Shown here in pieces: positions 6,503-15,010 of a DNA stretch of 53,355 nt; the first letter of the stretch is position 1; each line of letters starts with the position of its first letter. Position numbers and translations under genes: made by a program. This DNA is from an uncultured Bacilli bacterium (lineage in GTDB: Bacteria > Bacillota_I > Bacilli_A > RF39 > UBA660), in assembly GCA_934168005.1 (NCBI GenBank), contig CAKPMN010000004.1:1-53355 (forward strand), read 5' to 3'. The notes beneath the pieces are model-generated. The model was given only the letters and a program-made list of their open reading frames with translations, did no database searches and had not been told where the DNA came from.

Positions 6503-8636
6503 AGAATAAGTGATACCTTATTTTTTCTATCCCCATATTAAAATAGTCATTTTCTAATTCTTTTTTATCAAAATTATATATAGTTGTTAGATTATCTTTC
6601 TTTTCAATTCTATATTTATGATTTTGGTAATCTTTTAGGTATCCTATATTTGTATTATATTTTTCTAATATATCATACTTTAAAATCATTACTTCTGGTG
6701 TTGAAGATACTATTAGTTCTAAGTGTGGCATCACTTTATATCTTTCTTTGTAAGCATCAATTATATTTTTTATCTGATAGTCATTTAATTCATAGGAAAG
6801 AGTTACTATATTTACACCTCTTGAATGTAGAAAAGCTACTGAATATGAGTTTACTACATTAAGTGAGAAATCTGTTGTTACATTTTTATATTTATATACA
6901 CTTCCAAGCTCTCCTACTAATAAGTTTTCTACATGATCTGTTAATTTCTCATTCACTCTTGGAAGTTTTAATAGAACGTTTTTATCATTTAACTCTTTAT
7001 ATAAATTTATATCATCTACTATATATTCTTTTCCCTTGATATAATCTTTTTTATTTCTTATATAATAAACTTCACTTTGATTTAATTTTTTGTCTTCTAG
7101 CGATACATTGTATTCTTTTTCTATAACAGGTATTTTATAATATCTTTTTTCTTCTAATAGGTTTAATGCATTTCTTCTTAGCTCATTTAAGTCATCTACT
7201 TTTATGAATAAGTTTTTATCTACTTCTATATTTAGGTCTTTAAATTTAAATATTGTAGCTCCTGTTTTTAAAAGTTGCTTCCTTATTCTTTCTTCATCAG
7301 TAGATACTTTTATAGCAGACTCTGGTATATTTCCTATTACTGTTACTTCATTTTTATCATCTTTTACTGTAAGTAAAAGATTTTTATTTTTTAATGCTTT
7401 AAATGAACCTGTTATTTCTATTCTTTTTTTATTATTATCTATTATATTATCTAATTCTTTTATTTGATTATAATCTGTTGTTAGTAAAACCTTGTCACCT
7501 ATTTTTACTGTTTCTTTTGTTTCTATTTCTACTATCTCATTTTTTAAAGCATTTTTCACTAATTTTTTATTTTTATATAGTTTATTTACTATGAACCCTG
7601 TATCTGATGATCCTATAATTCTAATTCCATCATTTTGTGATAAGTTGTGTATTAATTTTATTTTTGCGAATTTACCATGTACTTCTACTACTTTTCCTAA
7701 TTCTATTCCCATATGATTTGGTCTATAAGAATTAATTATATTTTCTGACTTTTCATTATTTAAAAATCCTTTTGTAAATTCTCTATTGAATATCTTTTTT
7801 AAATCTATTATTTCTTTTTCAGTAATTTCTACTTTTCCTTTTTCAAAGTAAGAATCTATTGCTTTTCTATATAAACTAACTACATAATAGACATATTCTT
7901 TTCTTTTCATTCTGCCTTCTATTTTAAGAGAATTAACACCTATTTCTAATAAGCTTTCTAAGTTAGATAATGTATTTAAGTCTTTAGGACTTAATAGATA
8001 ATTATCTTTATTTACTTTCTTACTATCTATTATTAAGTCGTATGGCATTCTGCAGCATTGACTACATGTTCCTCTATTTCCACTTCTACCATTTAATAGA
8101 CTACTCATTAAACATTGTCCTGAATAACTTATACATAAAGCTCCTTGAACAAATATTTCTAGTTCTATTTTTGTTTTTTCCTTTATTTCTTTTATAAGTT
8201 CTATAGGTGTTTCTCTTGCTAATACTACTCTTTCTAGGCCTAGTTCTTCCATTAATTTAACACCTTCTAGATTATGAATGTGCATTTGTGTCGATGCATG
8301 AAGTTTTAGATTTGGATATTTTTGTCTTAAATAATCCATCATTCCTATATCTTGTATTATGATTGCATCAACATTATTTTTATGTAAAAAATAAGCATAG
8401 TCTATAAAATTTTTAGTTTCTTTTTCATAAACTATTGTATTCATCGTCACATATACTTTTACACCATTTAAATGAGCATATTTAATGGCTTCTATCATTT
8501 CATCATCTGTAAAGTTATTTGCAAAGTTTCTTGCTCCAAAAAATTTTCCACCTATGTATACTGCATCACATCCTGCAAGTATAGCCGCTTTTAAAGTTTC
8601 CATATTTCCAGCTGGAGCTAAAAGTTCTGGTTTCAT
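6501..8636 (-). CDS. U32 family peptidase, long form (TrhP/YrrO-like tRNA hydroxylation protein)
   Basis: A 711-residue member of the U32 family. The N-terminal TIM-barrel-like part begins MKPELLAPAGNMETLKAAIL and carries the family signature SLKIEGRMKRKEYV (near 240-255). A cysteine cluster (GTCSQCCRMPYDL, plus nearby GQCLM) could bind an Fe-S centre. The long C-terminal part matches the extended form of the family. In E. coli and B. subtilis, relatives (TrhP, YrrN/YrrO) make 5-hydroxyuridine at tRNA position 34 rather than acting as proteases. GAGGTG six bases before ATG 8636 decides the start; the longer frame from GTG 8645 begins inside that ribosome site. Collagenase-like activity is the older annotation and is less likely. 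Confidence 0.9.
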   Translation of the reverse strand: MKPELLAPAGNMETLKAAILAGCDAVYIGGKFFGARNFANNFTDDEMIEAIKYAHLNGVKVYVTMNTIVYEKETKNFIDYAYFLHKNNVDAIIIQDIGMMDYLRQKYPNLKLHASTQMHIHNLEGVKLMEELGLERVVLARETPIELIKEIKEKTKIELEIFVQGALCISYSGQCLMSSLLNGRSGNRGTCSQCCRMPYDLIIDSKKVNKDNYLLSPKDLNTLSNLESLLEIGVNSLKIEGRMKRKEYVYYVVSLYRKAIDSYFEKGKVEITEKEIIDLKKIFNREFTKGFLNNEKSENIINSYRPNHMGIELGKVVEVHGKFAKIKLIHNLSQNDGIRIIGSSDTGFIVNKLYKNKKLVKNALKNEIVEIETKETVKIGDKVLLTTDYNQIKELDNIIDNNKKRIEITGSFKALKNKNLLLTVKDDKNEVTVIGNIPESAIKVSTDEERIRKQLLKTGATIFKFKDLNIEVDKNLFIKVDDLNELRRNALNLLEEKRYYKIPVIEKEYNVSLEDKKLNQSEVYYIRNKKDYIKGKEYIVDDINLYKELNDKNVLLKLPRVNEKLTDHVENLLVGELGSVYKYKNVTTDFSLNVVNSYSVAFLHSRGVNIVTLSYELNDYQIKNIIDAYKERYKVMPHLELIVSSTPEVMILKYDILEKYNTNIGYLKDYQNHKYRIEKKDNLTTIYNFDKKELENDYFNMGIEKIRYHLF

Positions 8637-8660
8637 GTCTATCACCTCTTAGATTTTATC

Positions 8661-8687
8661 AAAAAAATTACTTGTTATTCAAGTAAT
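8661..8687 (-). terminator. terminator of the leftward XRE gene
   Basis: Stem ATTACTTG/CAAGTAAT with a five-base loop, then seven Ts on the minus strand. It overlaps the last codons of the XRE gene and separates it from the U32 gene. Confidence 0.85.
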
Positions 8688-8874
8688 CTTCTAAAAATAT
8701 TTTATCTGGCTTCTTTTTAAATATCCGACCTATTTTAACAGCCATAGAATATGACAAGGTTCTATTTCCGTTTTCTATTTGTGTATAAAATGATGGTGAG
8801 ATAGATAATATATTTGCCATATCTTTTACTGTTAAATTCTTTTCATATCTTAGTTCTTTTAATTTATTATGCAT
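8668..8874 (-). CDS. XRE-family DNA-binding regulator (68 aa)
   Basis: A minimal helix-turn-helix protein: MHNKLKELRYEKNLTVKDMA, then the recognition helix in SISPSFYTQIENGNRTLS and helices 4-5. At 68 residues it is just the DNA-binding domain. GGAGGAAT precedes the ATG. It diverges from a second XRE gene at 8965, and a near-perfect 19-base dyad (8902-8920) overlaps its promoter region. This suggests a two-regulator switch in which one or both proteins bind the dyad. The protein ends in its own terminator, so no downstream gene is obviously co-transcribed. Confidence 0.85.
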   Translation of the reverse strand: MHNKLKELRYEKNLTVKDMANILSISPSFYTQIENGNRTLSYSMAVKIGRIFKKKPDKIFLEDYLNNK

Positions 8875-8889
8875 AATTCCTCCAAATAC

Positions 8890-8895
8890 ATTATA
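8890..8895 (-). promoter_or_regulatory. -10 element of the leftward XRE gene
   Basis: TATAAT on the minus strand. The expected -35 position falls in the dyad at 8902-8920 and is a poor match, so the promoter may be weak or regulated. Confidence 0.6.
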
Positions 8896-8901
8896 ACACA
8901 G

Positions 8902-8920
8902 AGTGCACTACTGGTGTACT
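8902..8920. promoter_or_regulatory. operator-like dyad between two divergent XRE genes
   Basis: AGTGCACTACTGGTGTACT is an inverted repeat with seven-base arms (AGTGCAC/GTGTACT, one mismatch) and a five-base centre. It covers the spacer and -35 region of the leftward XRE promoter. Its sequence differs from the dyads at 270-352. Confidence 0.7.
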
Positions 8921-8964
8921 GTAAAATGATTTTTCTTATGAGAAAATAACCATTAGGTGGTTGT

Positions 8965-9207
8965 ATGATTACAAATAAGGATTTAAATAATGAATATAGC
9001 CTATTTGCTCGTAACATTAAATATAATAGAGAAAGACTTAATATGACTCAAGAAGAACTTGCTGAGAAATCTGATATTAGTGTTTCTTATATCAAACAAA
9101 TAGAACGCGGTAAAGATTATAAAAACATTTCTTTAACTATTATGTTAAAGTTATCTAAAGCACTTAATACAAGTATACGTGATTTATTCAATGAAAAAAG
9201 CTTTTGA
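8965..9207 (+). CDS. XRE-family DNA-binding regulator (80 aa)
   Basis: A small HTH protein: a 20-residue N-terminal arm, then RERLNMTQEELAEKSDISVS and YIKQIERGKDYKNISLTIML. The long SDISVSYIKQIERG recognition helix region is a clear HTH_3 match. A ribosome site (TTAGGTGG) precedes the ATG. It is transcribed away from the other small XRE gene (8668-8874), sharing the gap with a 19-base dyad. It ends in a terminator shared with the convergent yebC-type gene. TGA is the stop codon, which shows that TGA is not read as tryptophan in this genome. Confidence 0.87.
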   Translation: MITNKDLNNEYSLFARNIKYNRERLNMTQEELAEKSDISVSYIKQIERGKDYKNISLTIMLKLSKALNTSIRDLFNEKSF

Positions 9208-9218
9208 AAAGCTTTTTT
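9194..9218. terminator. bidirectional terminator between the XRE and YebC-type genes
   Basis: Stem AAAAAAGC/GCTTTTTT around a short A/T loop, followed by Ts on the plus strand. The XRE stop codon lies inside it. Confidence 0.8.
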
Positions 9219-9956
9219 TTATAGTTCTACGTTATGATAAACTATTTTTGTATCTTCAGCTTCATCTAACATTGTAAGTAGACGATTAAATAATTCTAAA
9301 TCTTCTCCTTCTAATGTTACTTTTTCTTTTGGAAGCATTGTAATTTCATCAATATCAAACTCAACTGTTGGAAGTTTTTTTGATATTGCTTCTTTTATAG
9401 CGATATAGTCTTGTGGTTTTCCATAAATAATGACTGTATCATTATCTGTTTCTATATCAGATATTTCAACATTTTCTTCTAGTGTTGCTTCTAATGCTTC
9501 TTCTTCTGTTAAACCCTTAAATCCTATAATAGCTAAATGGTCATAGTTGAATGATACACTTCCCTCAACTCCCATTTTGCATTTACATTTGTTTAAAGCT
9601 GTTTTTACTCCTGATATAGCACGGTTTACGTTATCAGTTAAACATTCTACTATAGCAGTTGAACCACTTGGCCCAAATACTTCATATCTTACAGTTATAT
9701 ATGATTCTGTTGCTCCTGAATTTACTTTATCAAGAGCTCTTTTTATGATGTCTCCTGGTACTTGTTCCTTTTTGGCTTTTTCTAGTAAACGTCTAAGTGT
9801 TAAATTACCGTCAGGATCTGCACCACCTTTTTTAGCTACGTCATATATTTCTCTGGCGTACATTGAATATAATTTTGCTTTTGCAGCTCCTGTTTTTTGG
9901 ATACTAGCTTTTCTTACTTCATAAGCACGTCCAAAAATTTGTAAATTTAATTTCAT
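9219..9956 (-). CDS. YebC/PmpR family protein, YeeN-like subgroup
   Basis: A 245-residue cytosolic protein of the YebC family, long called transcriptional regulators and more recently linked to translation, including relief of ribosome stalling. The body has GRAYEVRKASIQKTGAAKAK near the start, which is the YeeN-like variant of the family opening, and then GGADPDGNLTLRRLLEKAK, VRYEVFGPSG, EGSVSFNY and the acidic C-terminal domain. The N-terminal eight residues (MKLNLQIF) precede the point where relatives usually start. AGGAGG lies at the correct distance before this ATG, so the extension appears to be translated. A 33-codon frame lies upstream on the same strand. Confidence 0.9.
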   Translation of the reverse strand: MKLNLQIFGRAYEVRKASIQKTGAAKAKLYSMYAREIYDVAKKGGADPDGNLTLRRLLEKAKKEQVPGDIIKRALDKVNSGATESYITVRYEVFGPSGSTAIVECLTDNVNRAISGVKTALNKCKCKMGVEGSVSFNYDHLAIIGFKGLTEEEALEATLEENVEISDIETDNDTVIIYGKPQDYIAIKEAISKKLPTVEFDIDEITMLPKEKVTLEGEDLELFNRLLTMLDEAEDTKIVYHNVEL

Positions 9957-10008
9957 ACTTAGTCCTCCTAAACAAAGCTATTTTAACAAATTTTAGCTTG
10001 TCTTTCAA

Positions 10009-10110
10009 CTACTTTCTTAAGTTTTTTACAAATGTCAATCTTTTTATATAACTTACATCTTCTACCATACAATCAAACATTTCATTTACAGTAAAAAGAT
10101 TCTTTTTCAT
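10009..10110 (-). CDS. possible 33-residue peptide upstream of the YebC-type gene
   Basis: The frame starts with ATG after GGTGATTAA and runs to TAG. The product begins MKKNLFTVNEMFDCMVEDVS and ends RLTFVKNLRK: a short acidic-amphipathic segment with a basic end. It sits 52 bases before the YebC-type gene on the same strand. The gap holds an imperfect inverted repeat (AGCTATTTT...AAATTTTAGCT). It could be a leader peptide, a small protein, or chance. I do not recognise it. Confidence 0.4.
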   Translation of the reverse strand: MKKNLFTVNEMFDCMVEDVSYIKRLTFVKNLRK

Positions 10111-10212
10111 TTAATCACCATATTTACTTTATCACTTTTTTTTCTAAATTTTGACTTTTCGACAAAATTAGAAAAAATTAGAACAAATCTTTTAAATTTA
10201 TTTAAGTTATAG

Positions 10213-10218
10213 TATAAT
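10213..10218 (+). promoter_or_regulatory. -10 element of recU-PBP1A
   Basis: TATAAT. It puts the transcript start near 10225. That rules out the ATG at 10223 as the recU start and favours ATG 10235. Confidence 0.6.
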
Positions 10219-10234
10219 ATTAATGGTGAAGTTT

Positions 10235-10789
10235 ATGAATTATCCTAAGGGATCACATCAAGAGAAAAAAAATATAAATTACAGAAATCGTGGAATGAAC
10301 TTAGAAAATGATTTAAATGATTCTAATTTATACTATTTAGCCATAGATAAAGCTGTTATTTATAAAAAACCTACACCTATTACTATCACAAGAGTAGATT
10401 ATCCATCAAGAGCTGATGCGGTTATAAAGGAAGCTTATTTTAAGATTCCATCTACTACTGATTATAATGGTATATATAAAGGAAAGTATATTGATTTTGA
10501 GGCTAAAGAGACAAAACGAACTTTTTTTCCTCTTTCTAATATTCATAAACATCAAATTGAACATTTAAAAAAAATTATAAAACACGGGGGAATTGGTTTT
10601 ATTATTGTTCGTTTTACTCGGTATGAGAAAACTTTTCTTTTAGATGCGAATTTTCTATTTGCATTTTTAGAAAATGAAACAAGAAAGTCAATTCCTTTTT
10701 CCTATTTTGAAGAAAATGGACATATAATTAGTGAGAAATATCAACCTAGACTTGATTATCTCGAAATAGTTGATAACATTTATTTTTAA
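10235..10789 (+). CDS. recU: Holliday junction resolvase RecU
   Basis: Cuts four-way DNA junctions in recombination and chromosome segregation. The 184-residue protein opens MNYPKGSHQEKKNINYRNRG and has the PD-(D/E)XK-type core SRADAVIKEAYF...STTDYNGIYKGKYIDFEAKET, followed by PLSNIHKHQIEHL, as in B. subtilis RecU. An ATG at 10223 in the same frame is possible, but GGTGA at 10225-10229 and the -10 at 10213-10218 support 10235. It is followed 11 bases later by a class A PBP, the classic Firmicutes recU-ponA pair. Confidence 0.95.
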   Translation: MNYPKGSHQEKKNINYRNRGMNLENDLNDSNLYYLAIDKAVIYKKPTPITITRVDYPSRADAVIKEAYFKIPSTTDYNGIYKGKYIDFEAKETKRTFFPLSNIHKHQIEHLKKIIKHGGIGFIIVRFTRYEKTFLLDANFLFAFLENETRKSIPFSYFEENGHIISEKYQPRLDYLEIVDNIYF

Positions 10790-10800
10790 AGGAGAAATAT

Positions 10801-13731
10801 ATGAAGAAGTTTATTAATGAAAATAAAGATAATATTATAATAGCAGTAGTTAGTATTATCGCATTTATATTAGGCTGTCTATCGATTGGTAAGATAGCAA
10901 TACTTATAGTTGGAATAATTGATATATTACTGTTTGTTCCAAGTTGGATAAAGAAATATAAAGGTGATTTTATGAAGAAAAAGGCTCATCCAAAAGCTAA
11001 AAATACAAATAAAAAAGTCTCTAAGACAAATAAATCTAAGAAAAAGAAAATATTAAAAATAGTTTTGGCTATTTTCTTAGGATTGTGCGTTTTAGGAATT
11101 ATTGGAGTTGCTTGTTTAATCATGTATATTGTTGCGAAAGCTCCTAACTTTAATCCTGATAACTTATACAAACAAGAGTCTTCTGTGTTTTATGACATCA
11201 ACGGTGATGTTTATGCAACTTTAGGAAATGAAAAACGTGAAAATGTTAAATATAGTGATTTACCAGAAGTATTAATTAACGCAATTGTCGCTACTGAAGA
11301 TTCAAGATTCTTTGAACATAATGGTGTTGACTGGGCTCGTTTTATAAAAGCTACATTACTACAACTTGTTGGTAAATCTGAAGCTGGTGGTGCTTCTACT
11401 ATTACAATGCAAGTTTCTAAAAATGATGTTACTCAAGATAAAACAGCAACAGGTATTAAAGGTATTCTACGTAAGTTTACTGATGTTTATATGTCCTTAG
11501 AACAAATTGAGAAACATTATACAAAAGAAGAAATTATGGAATTTTATGTTAATTCTTATTATTTAGGTGGTGGTGCTTCTGGTGTTGAACAAGCTTGTCA
11601 AACTTATTTTGGAAAATCAGTTAGTGAAATTAATCTAGCTGAAGCTTCAATTATCGCAGGACTTTTCCAATTACCTGGAGCATATGATCCATTAGTTCAT
11701 CCTGAAGCTACTGAAGTTAGAAGAAAAACCGTATTAAATTTAATGGTAAGACATGGTTATATAACAGAAGAAGAAAAGAATGCTGCTTTAGCTATATCTG
11801 TTGAAGACTTACTTGTTAGCGATGCTAAATCAAGTGCAGATAATGACTCTAATTTATCTTTTATTAATACTGTTACAGCTCAATTAATTAAAGAATTTGG
11901 TGAAAAAGGAAATCCTTATACAACTTCTATGGAAGTTTGGACAACAATGGATCCTGATAAACAAGATCATATAAATAAAATTATGTCTGGCGATACTTGG
12001 AAATGGGAAAATGATAACGTTACTGCTGGTATTGCTGTTATTGATGTTAAAACTGGAGCTATTAGTGCTGTTGGTGGAGGACGTAATTTAGTTGCTAGAG
12101 GTACTAATACTGCTTTGGATATTAAAAAACAAATTGGTTCTACATCTAAACCAATATATGATTATGCTCCTGGTATCGAATATGAAAACTGGTCTACATA
12201 TGAACCTTTTACTGATGAAAAATATGCTTATTCCGATGGTACTGAAATAAACAACTGGGATGTTAAATATGAAGGATTTTTAACTGCTAGAACAGCACTT
12301 GCTCATTCTAGAAACGTTTCTGCTTTAAAGGCATTCCAAGCTAATAAAAACTCTAATATTCTTAAATTTGTCAAGGGATTAGGTCTACACCCTGAAGAAA
12401 GTAATGGTTTTGTTCATGAAGCTCATGCTATTGGTGGATATAATGGTGAATACCCTATCGCAATGGCTGCTGCTTATTCCTCATTTGCTAATGGTGGATA
12501 TTATGTTGAACCTTATAGTTATACAAAAGTAACATTTAGACAAAGCGGTGAAACAGTTGAGAAAAAGGTTGAAAAATCTAGAGCTATGAGTGAAGAAACT
12601 GCTTATATGGTTTATGATATGCTTATTTCTTCTGGTAAATATGGCCTTGGAAATCAATATAATGTTAATGGTGCTACATATGGTGCTAAAACTGGTACAT
12701 CTAACTTTGATGATAAAACTAAAAAGTTGTTAGGATTACCTGATAATGCTATTAATGATTACTGGGTATCTGGTGTATCGCCTGATTATGCTATTTCTGT
12801 TTGGTACGGATATATCAGAAATTATCAAAGAAAAGACCCAAATAAAGACAATTATTGTAAAGATTGTTACAATACTATAAATGAAATTTACCATAGAAAA
12901 TTGTTCCAAGCTGTTGCTAAAGGATTCTTTAAGAAGGGCTCTTCTATTTCTATGCCAAGTGGTGTTGTAAAAGTTGAAGTCGAAAATGAAACTTACCCAG
13001 CTAAATTACCAAGTTCTTATACTCCTGATAATATGAAAGTTACTGAATTATTTAAAAAAGGAACTGAACCTACTGATGTATCAGATAGATATGCTAAACT
13101 TGATGATGTAACTAATCTTTCTTCTAAAGTTAATGGAAATGAAGTTACTTTATCTTGGACTGGTATTAAGACACCTAATGCTATAGACGAAGAAAGTTTG
13201 AACTCATTCTTCTCTAAGTTCTGGAAAAATACATCTATTCCATTAAAGAGTAGAAAAGAATATAACAATAAGTACATAGGTAACATTGTTTATAAAGTAT
13301 ATGCTGTGTTATCTGATGGACAGTTACAACTTGTAAATTCAACTAGTGATAACTCTATTACATTTAGCATTAATACTTCATCATCTGACACTTATATAGT
13401 TAAGACTTCTTATAGTATATTTACTTCTAATATGAGTGATGGTGTTAAAGTATCAATTGATAAAGCTGGAGTTACTGATAAAACAGAAGCAACTTTAATT
13501 GGAGACAATCCTTATGTTGTTACTTCTACATTTAGTGAACCTGGTGTTAAAGTTATGCAAAATGATGTTGATATTACAAATAGTTGTACAATAACTACAT
13601 CTTATAAAAATAGTGCAAATGTTGATGTACAAGTAAGTTCTATTAATACTACTGGAACATATACAGCTACGTATAATATAGTTTGTGGAACATTTAGTGA
13701 TACATTGACTAGAAAAATTGTTATTCCATAA
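10801..13731 (+). CDS. ponA: class A penicillin-binding protein (PBP1A: glycosyltransferase + transpeptidase)
   Basis: Polymerises and cross-links peptidoglycan at the outer face of the membrane. It has 976 residues. The glycosyltransferase-51 domain contains EDSRFFEHNGVDW (near 166) and GGASTITMQVSKN. The transpeptidase domain has S447-T-S-K450, S503-R-N505 and K630-T-G-T633. The tail (about 745-976) is extracellular, with beta-rich repeats resembling Fn3/Ig folds. The N-terminus is unusual: residues 11-50 form a hydrophobic hairpin, then a Lys-rich stretch precedes the usual anchor helix at about 84-112. An internal ATG at 10972 with its own GGTGA could give a conventional form starting MKKKAHPKAKN. 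The 5' ribosome site (AAAGGAG) at 10791-10797 is strong. Pair with recU. Confidence 0.96.
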   Translation: MKKFINENKDNIIIAVVSIIAFILGCLSIGKIAILIVGIIDILLFVPSWIKKYKGDFMKKKAHPKAKNTNKKVSKTNKSKKKKILKIVLAIFLGLCVLGIIGVACLIMYIVAKAPNFNPDNLYKQESSVFYDINGDVYATLGNEKRENVKYSDLPEVLINAIVATEDSRFFEHNGVDWARFIKATLLQLVGKSEAGGASTITMQVSKNDVTQDKTATGIKGILRKFTDVYMSLEQIEKHYTKEEIMEFYVNSYYLGGGASGVEQACQTYFGKSVSEINLAEASIIAGLFQLPGAYDPLVHPEATEVRRKTVLNLMVRHGYITEEEKNAALAISVEDLLVSDAKSSADNDSNLSFINTVTAQLIKEFGEKGNPYTTSMEVWTTMDPDKQDHINKIMSGDTWKWENDNVTAGIAVIDVKTGAISAVGGGRNLVARGTNTALDIKKQIGSTSKPIYDYAPGIEYENWSTYEPFTDEKYAYSDGTEINNWDVKYEGFLTARTALAHSRNVSALKAFQANKNSNILKFVKGLGLHPEESNGFVHEAHAIGGYNGEYPIAMAAAYSSFANGGYYVEPYSYTKVTFRQSGETVEKKVEKSRAMSEETAYMVYDMLISSGKYGLGNQYNVNGATYGAKTGTSNFDDKTKKLLGLPDNAINDYWVSGVSPDYAISVWYGYIRNYQRKDPNKDNYCKDCYNTINEIYHRKLFQAVAKGFFKKGSSISMPSGVVKVEVENETYPAKLPSSYTPDNMKVTELFKKGTEPTDVSDRYAKLDDVTNLSSKVNGNEVTLSWTGIKTPNAIDEESLNSFFSKFWKNTSIPLKSRKEYNNKYIGNIVYKVYAVLSDGQLQLVNSTSDNSITFSINTSSSDTYIVKTSYSIFTSNMSDGVKVSIDKAGVTDKTEATLIGDNPYVVTSTFSEPGVKVMQNDVDITNSCTITTSYKNSANVDVQVSSINTTGTYTATYNIVCGTFSDTLTRKIVIP

Positions 13732-13760
13732 AAAAAGTGATTTATATAATCACTTTTTTT
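13730..13760. terminator. bidirectional terminator between PBP1A and the YkgJ-type gene
   Basis: Thirteen-base stem (AAAAAAAGTGATT/AATCACTTTTTTT) with a five-base loop; A-run and T-run suit both directions. Confidence 0.9.
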
Positions 13761-14358
13761 TGTACTCTTTTTCTATTAAATCTGGATATAATTCTAATAA
13801 AAATGGTAGTAATCCTTTTATGTCATATTGTTCTTCTATAGCAGCTTTTTCAAAGCTTTCAACATCTTCTAATAATTTCATAGTATCAATCTTTAATTGT
13901 TCTTCTACAGTATTACCTGTTAATATTTTAACTACTTTAGAAAGAGGTTTTTGATAAGAATCCCACTCTTTTATTAATTCTTTAGGATCTTCTTTTGGAA
14001 AACATTCATATTTGGTATTGCCTGGTATTAAATTAACTCCACCACTTGGTCTATTTTTTAAATCATAAGCACATCCATCTTCTCTCAACATACTACATGG
14101 TGTTTTGATTGATAATAAATCTACTATATCTCTATTTGTATTTCTTGCTCTTAAGTATAGTACTGTATCAACTAATAACTTATTATTTAATCTTGTAAAC
14201 CTTAAAGCACTTACTACTGAAATATTACCATCTTTTAATATTTCTAATATTGCTTTAGTACTTAAATTATCAAAGTCTTTTGGAAGATAATCACATCCAC
14301 TTTTTTTGCAACAATATCCACCACACTTTTTACACAACTCTTTGTTTTCTAATTCCAT
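13750..14358 (-). CDS. YkgJ-type cysteine-cluster protein (UPF0153-like metal-chelating domain)
   Basis: A 202-residue cytosolic protein. The N-terminus reads CKKCGGYCCKKSGCDYLPKDF, the CxxCxxxCC layout of the proposed Zn/Fe-chelating YkgJ/UPF0153 family, and a further cysteine pair follows in TPCSMLREDGCAYDLKNRP. The C-terminal half is helical and acidic without a known motif. The molecular function of the family is not established. GGTGATATT gives the start. The gene stands alone, convergent with PBP1A and followed on the left by nothing on its strand, and does not look co-transcribed with nth. Confidence 0.75.
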   Translation of the reverse strand: MELENKELCKKCGGYCCKKSGCDYLPKDFDNLSTKAILEILKDGNISVVSALRFTRLNNKLLVDTVLYLRARNTNRDIVDLLSIKTPCSMLREDGCAYDLKNRPSGGVNLIPGNTKYECFPKEDPKELIKEWDSYQKPLSKVVKILTGNTVEEQLKIDTMKLLEDVESFEKAAIEEQYDIKGLLPFLLELYPDLIEKEYKKK

Positions 14359-14390
14359 AATATCACCGGTTTAATATTATATCATATAAA

Positions 14391-14413
14391 AAAAACTATT
14401 TATTATAGTTTTT
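14391..14413 (-). terminator. terminator of dnaD-nth
   Basis: Nine-base stem AAAAACTAT/ATAGTTTTT with a five-base loop and a T-run on the minus strand. It overlaps the nth stop codon. Confidence 0.8.
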
Positions 14414-15010
14414 ACATATTTCCTTTAATTTGCAGTCATTACAATTTGGAGATTTGGCTTTACAATAATATCTTCCAAACAATATAAATTGATGATGGGT
14501 TCTATTTATTCTATCTTTTGGTATTATTTTTGTTAATTTTCTTTCTATAGTTAAAACATCATCTTTTTCTTTTACTAATCCTAATCTTTTACTAACTCTT
14601 GATACATGTGTATCAACTGCAAAATAAGGCATATTATATAGTTCTGATAAAACTAGGTTCGTAGTTTTTCTTCCTACTCCGCTGAGGTTTTCTAAATATT
14701 TTCTATCATTTGGAACATATCCAATTTTGTCTAATTCATCTGCTATTAATTTAACGTATAAGGCCTTTTTTTGATATGTTCCTATTGGTTTTATTATTTC
14801 TATTATATCTTCTATTTTAGCTCTTTTTAGGCTATCTAATGTGGGATATTTCGTATATAGAATACTTGTTACTTGATTAACTCTTTTATCTGTTGTTTGA
14901 GCACTTAGCATTACTGAAATTAGAAATTCATAATCTTTTTCATAATTAAGCTCACAGTGTGGATTTGGTATTATTTCATCAAAATATTCTAGTATTTCGT
15001 TAATTTTCAT
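14396..15010 (-). CDS. nth: endonuclease III
   Basis: DNA glycosylase/AP lyase that removes oxidised pyrimidines in base-excision repair. At 204 residues it is of normal length. The helix-hairpin-helix carries the catalytic lysine in LSGVGRKTTNLVL and the catalytic aspartate in FAVDTHVSRVSKRLGL (near 130). The C-terminal 4Fe-4S loop is intact: C-x6-C-x2-C-x5-C in CKAKSPNCNDCKLKEIC. The first 11 bases overlap the end of dnaD, so the two are one unit. In B. subtilis dnaD-nth lies beside ponA-recU on one strand; here the pairs face each other. Confidence 0.97.
   Translation of the reverse strand: MKINEILEYFDEIIPNPHCELNYEKDYEFLISVMLSAQTTDKRVNQVTSILYTKYPTLDSLKRAKIEDIIEIIKPIGTYQKKALYVKLIADELDKIGYVPNDRKYLENLSGVGRKTTNLVLSELYNMPYFAVDTHVSRVSKRLGLVKEKDDVLTIERKLTKIIPKDRINRTHHQFILFGRYYCKAKSPNCNDCKLKEICKNYNK

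Noticed and set aside
9205..9207. Mycoplasma-type genetic code (TGA = Trp)
   Set aside because: TGA ends well-formed genes (the XRE gene here and the TagB-like gene at 51022), and tryptophans in conserved motifs use TGG.
10223..10234. Upstream ATG as recU start
   Set aside because: It lies at or before the transcript start implied by TATAAT at 10213-10218; GGTGA suits the next in-frame ATG at 10235.
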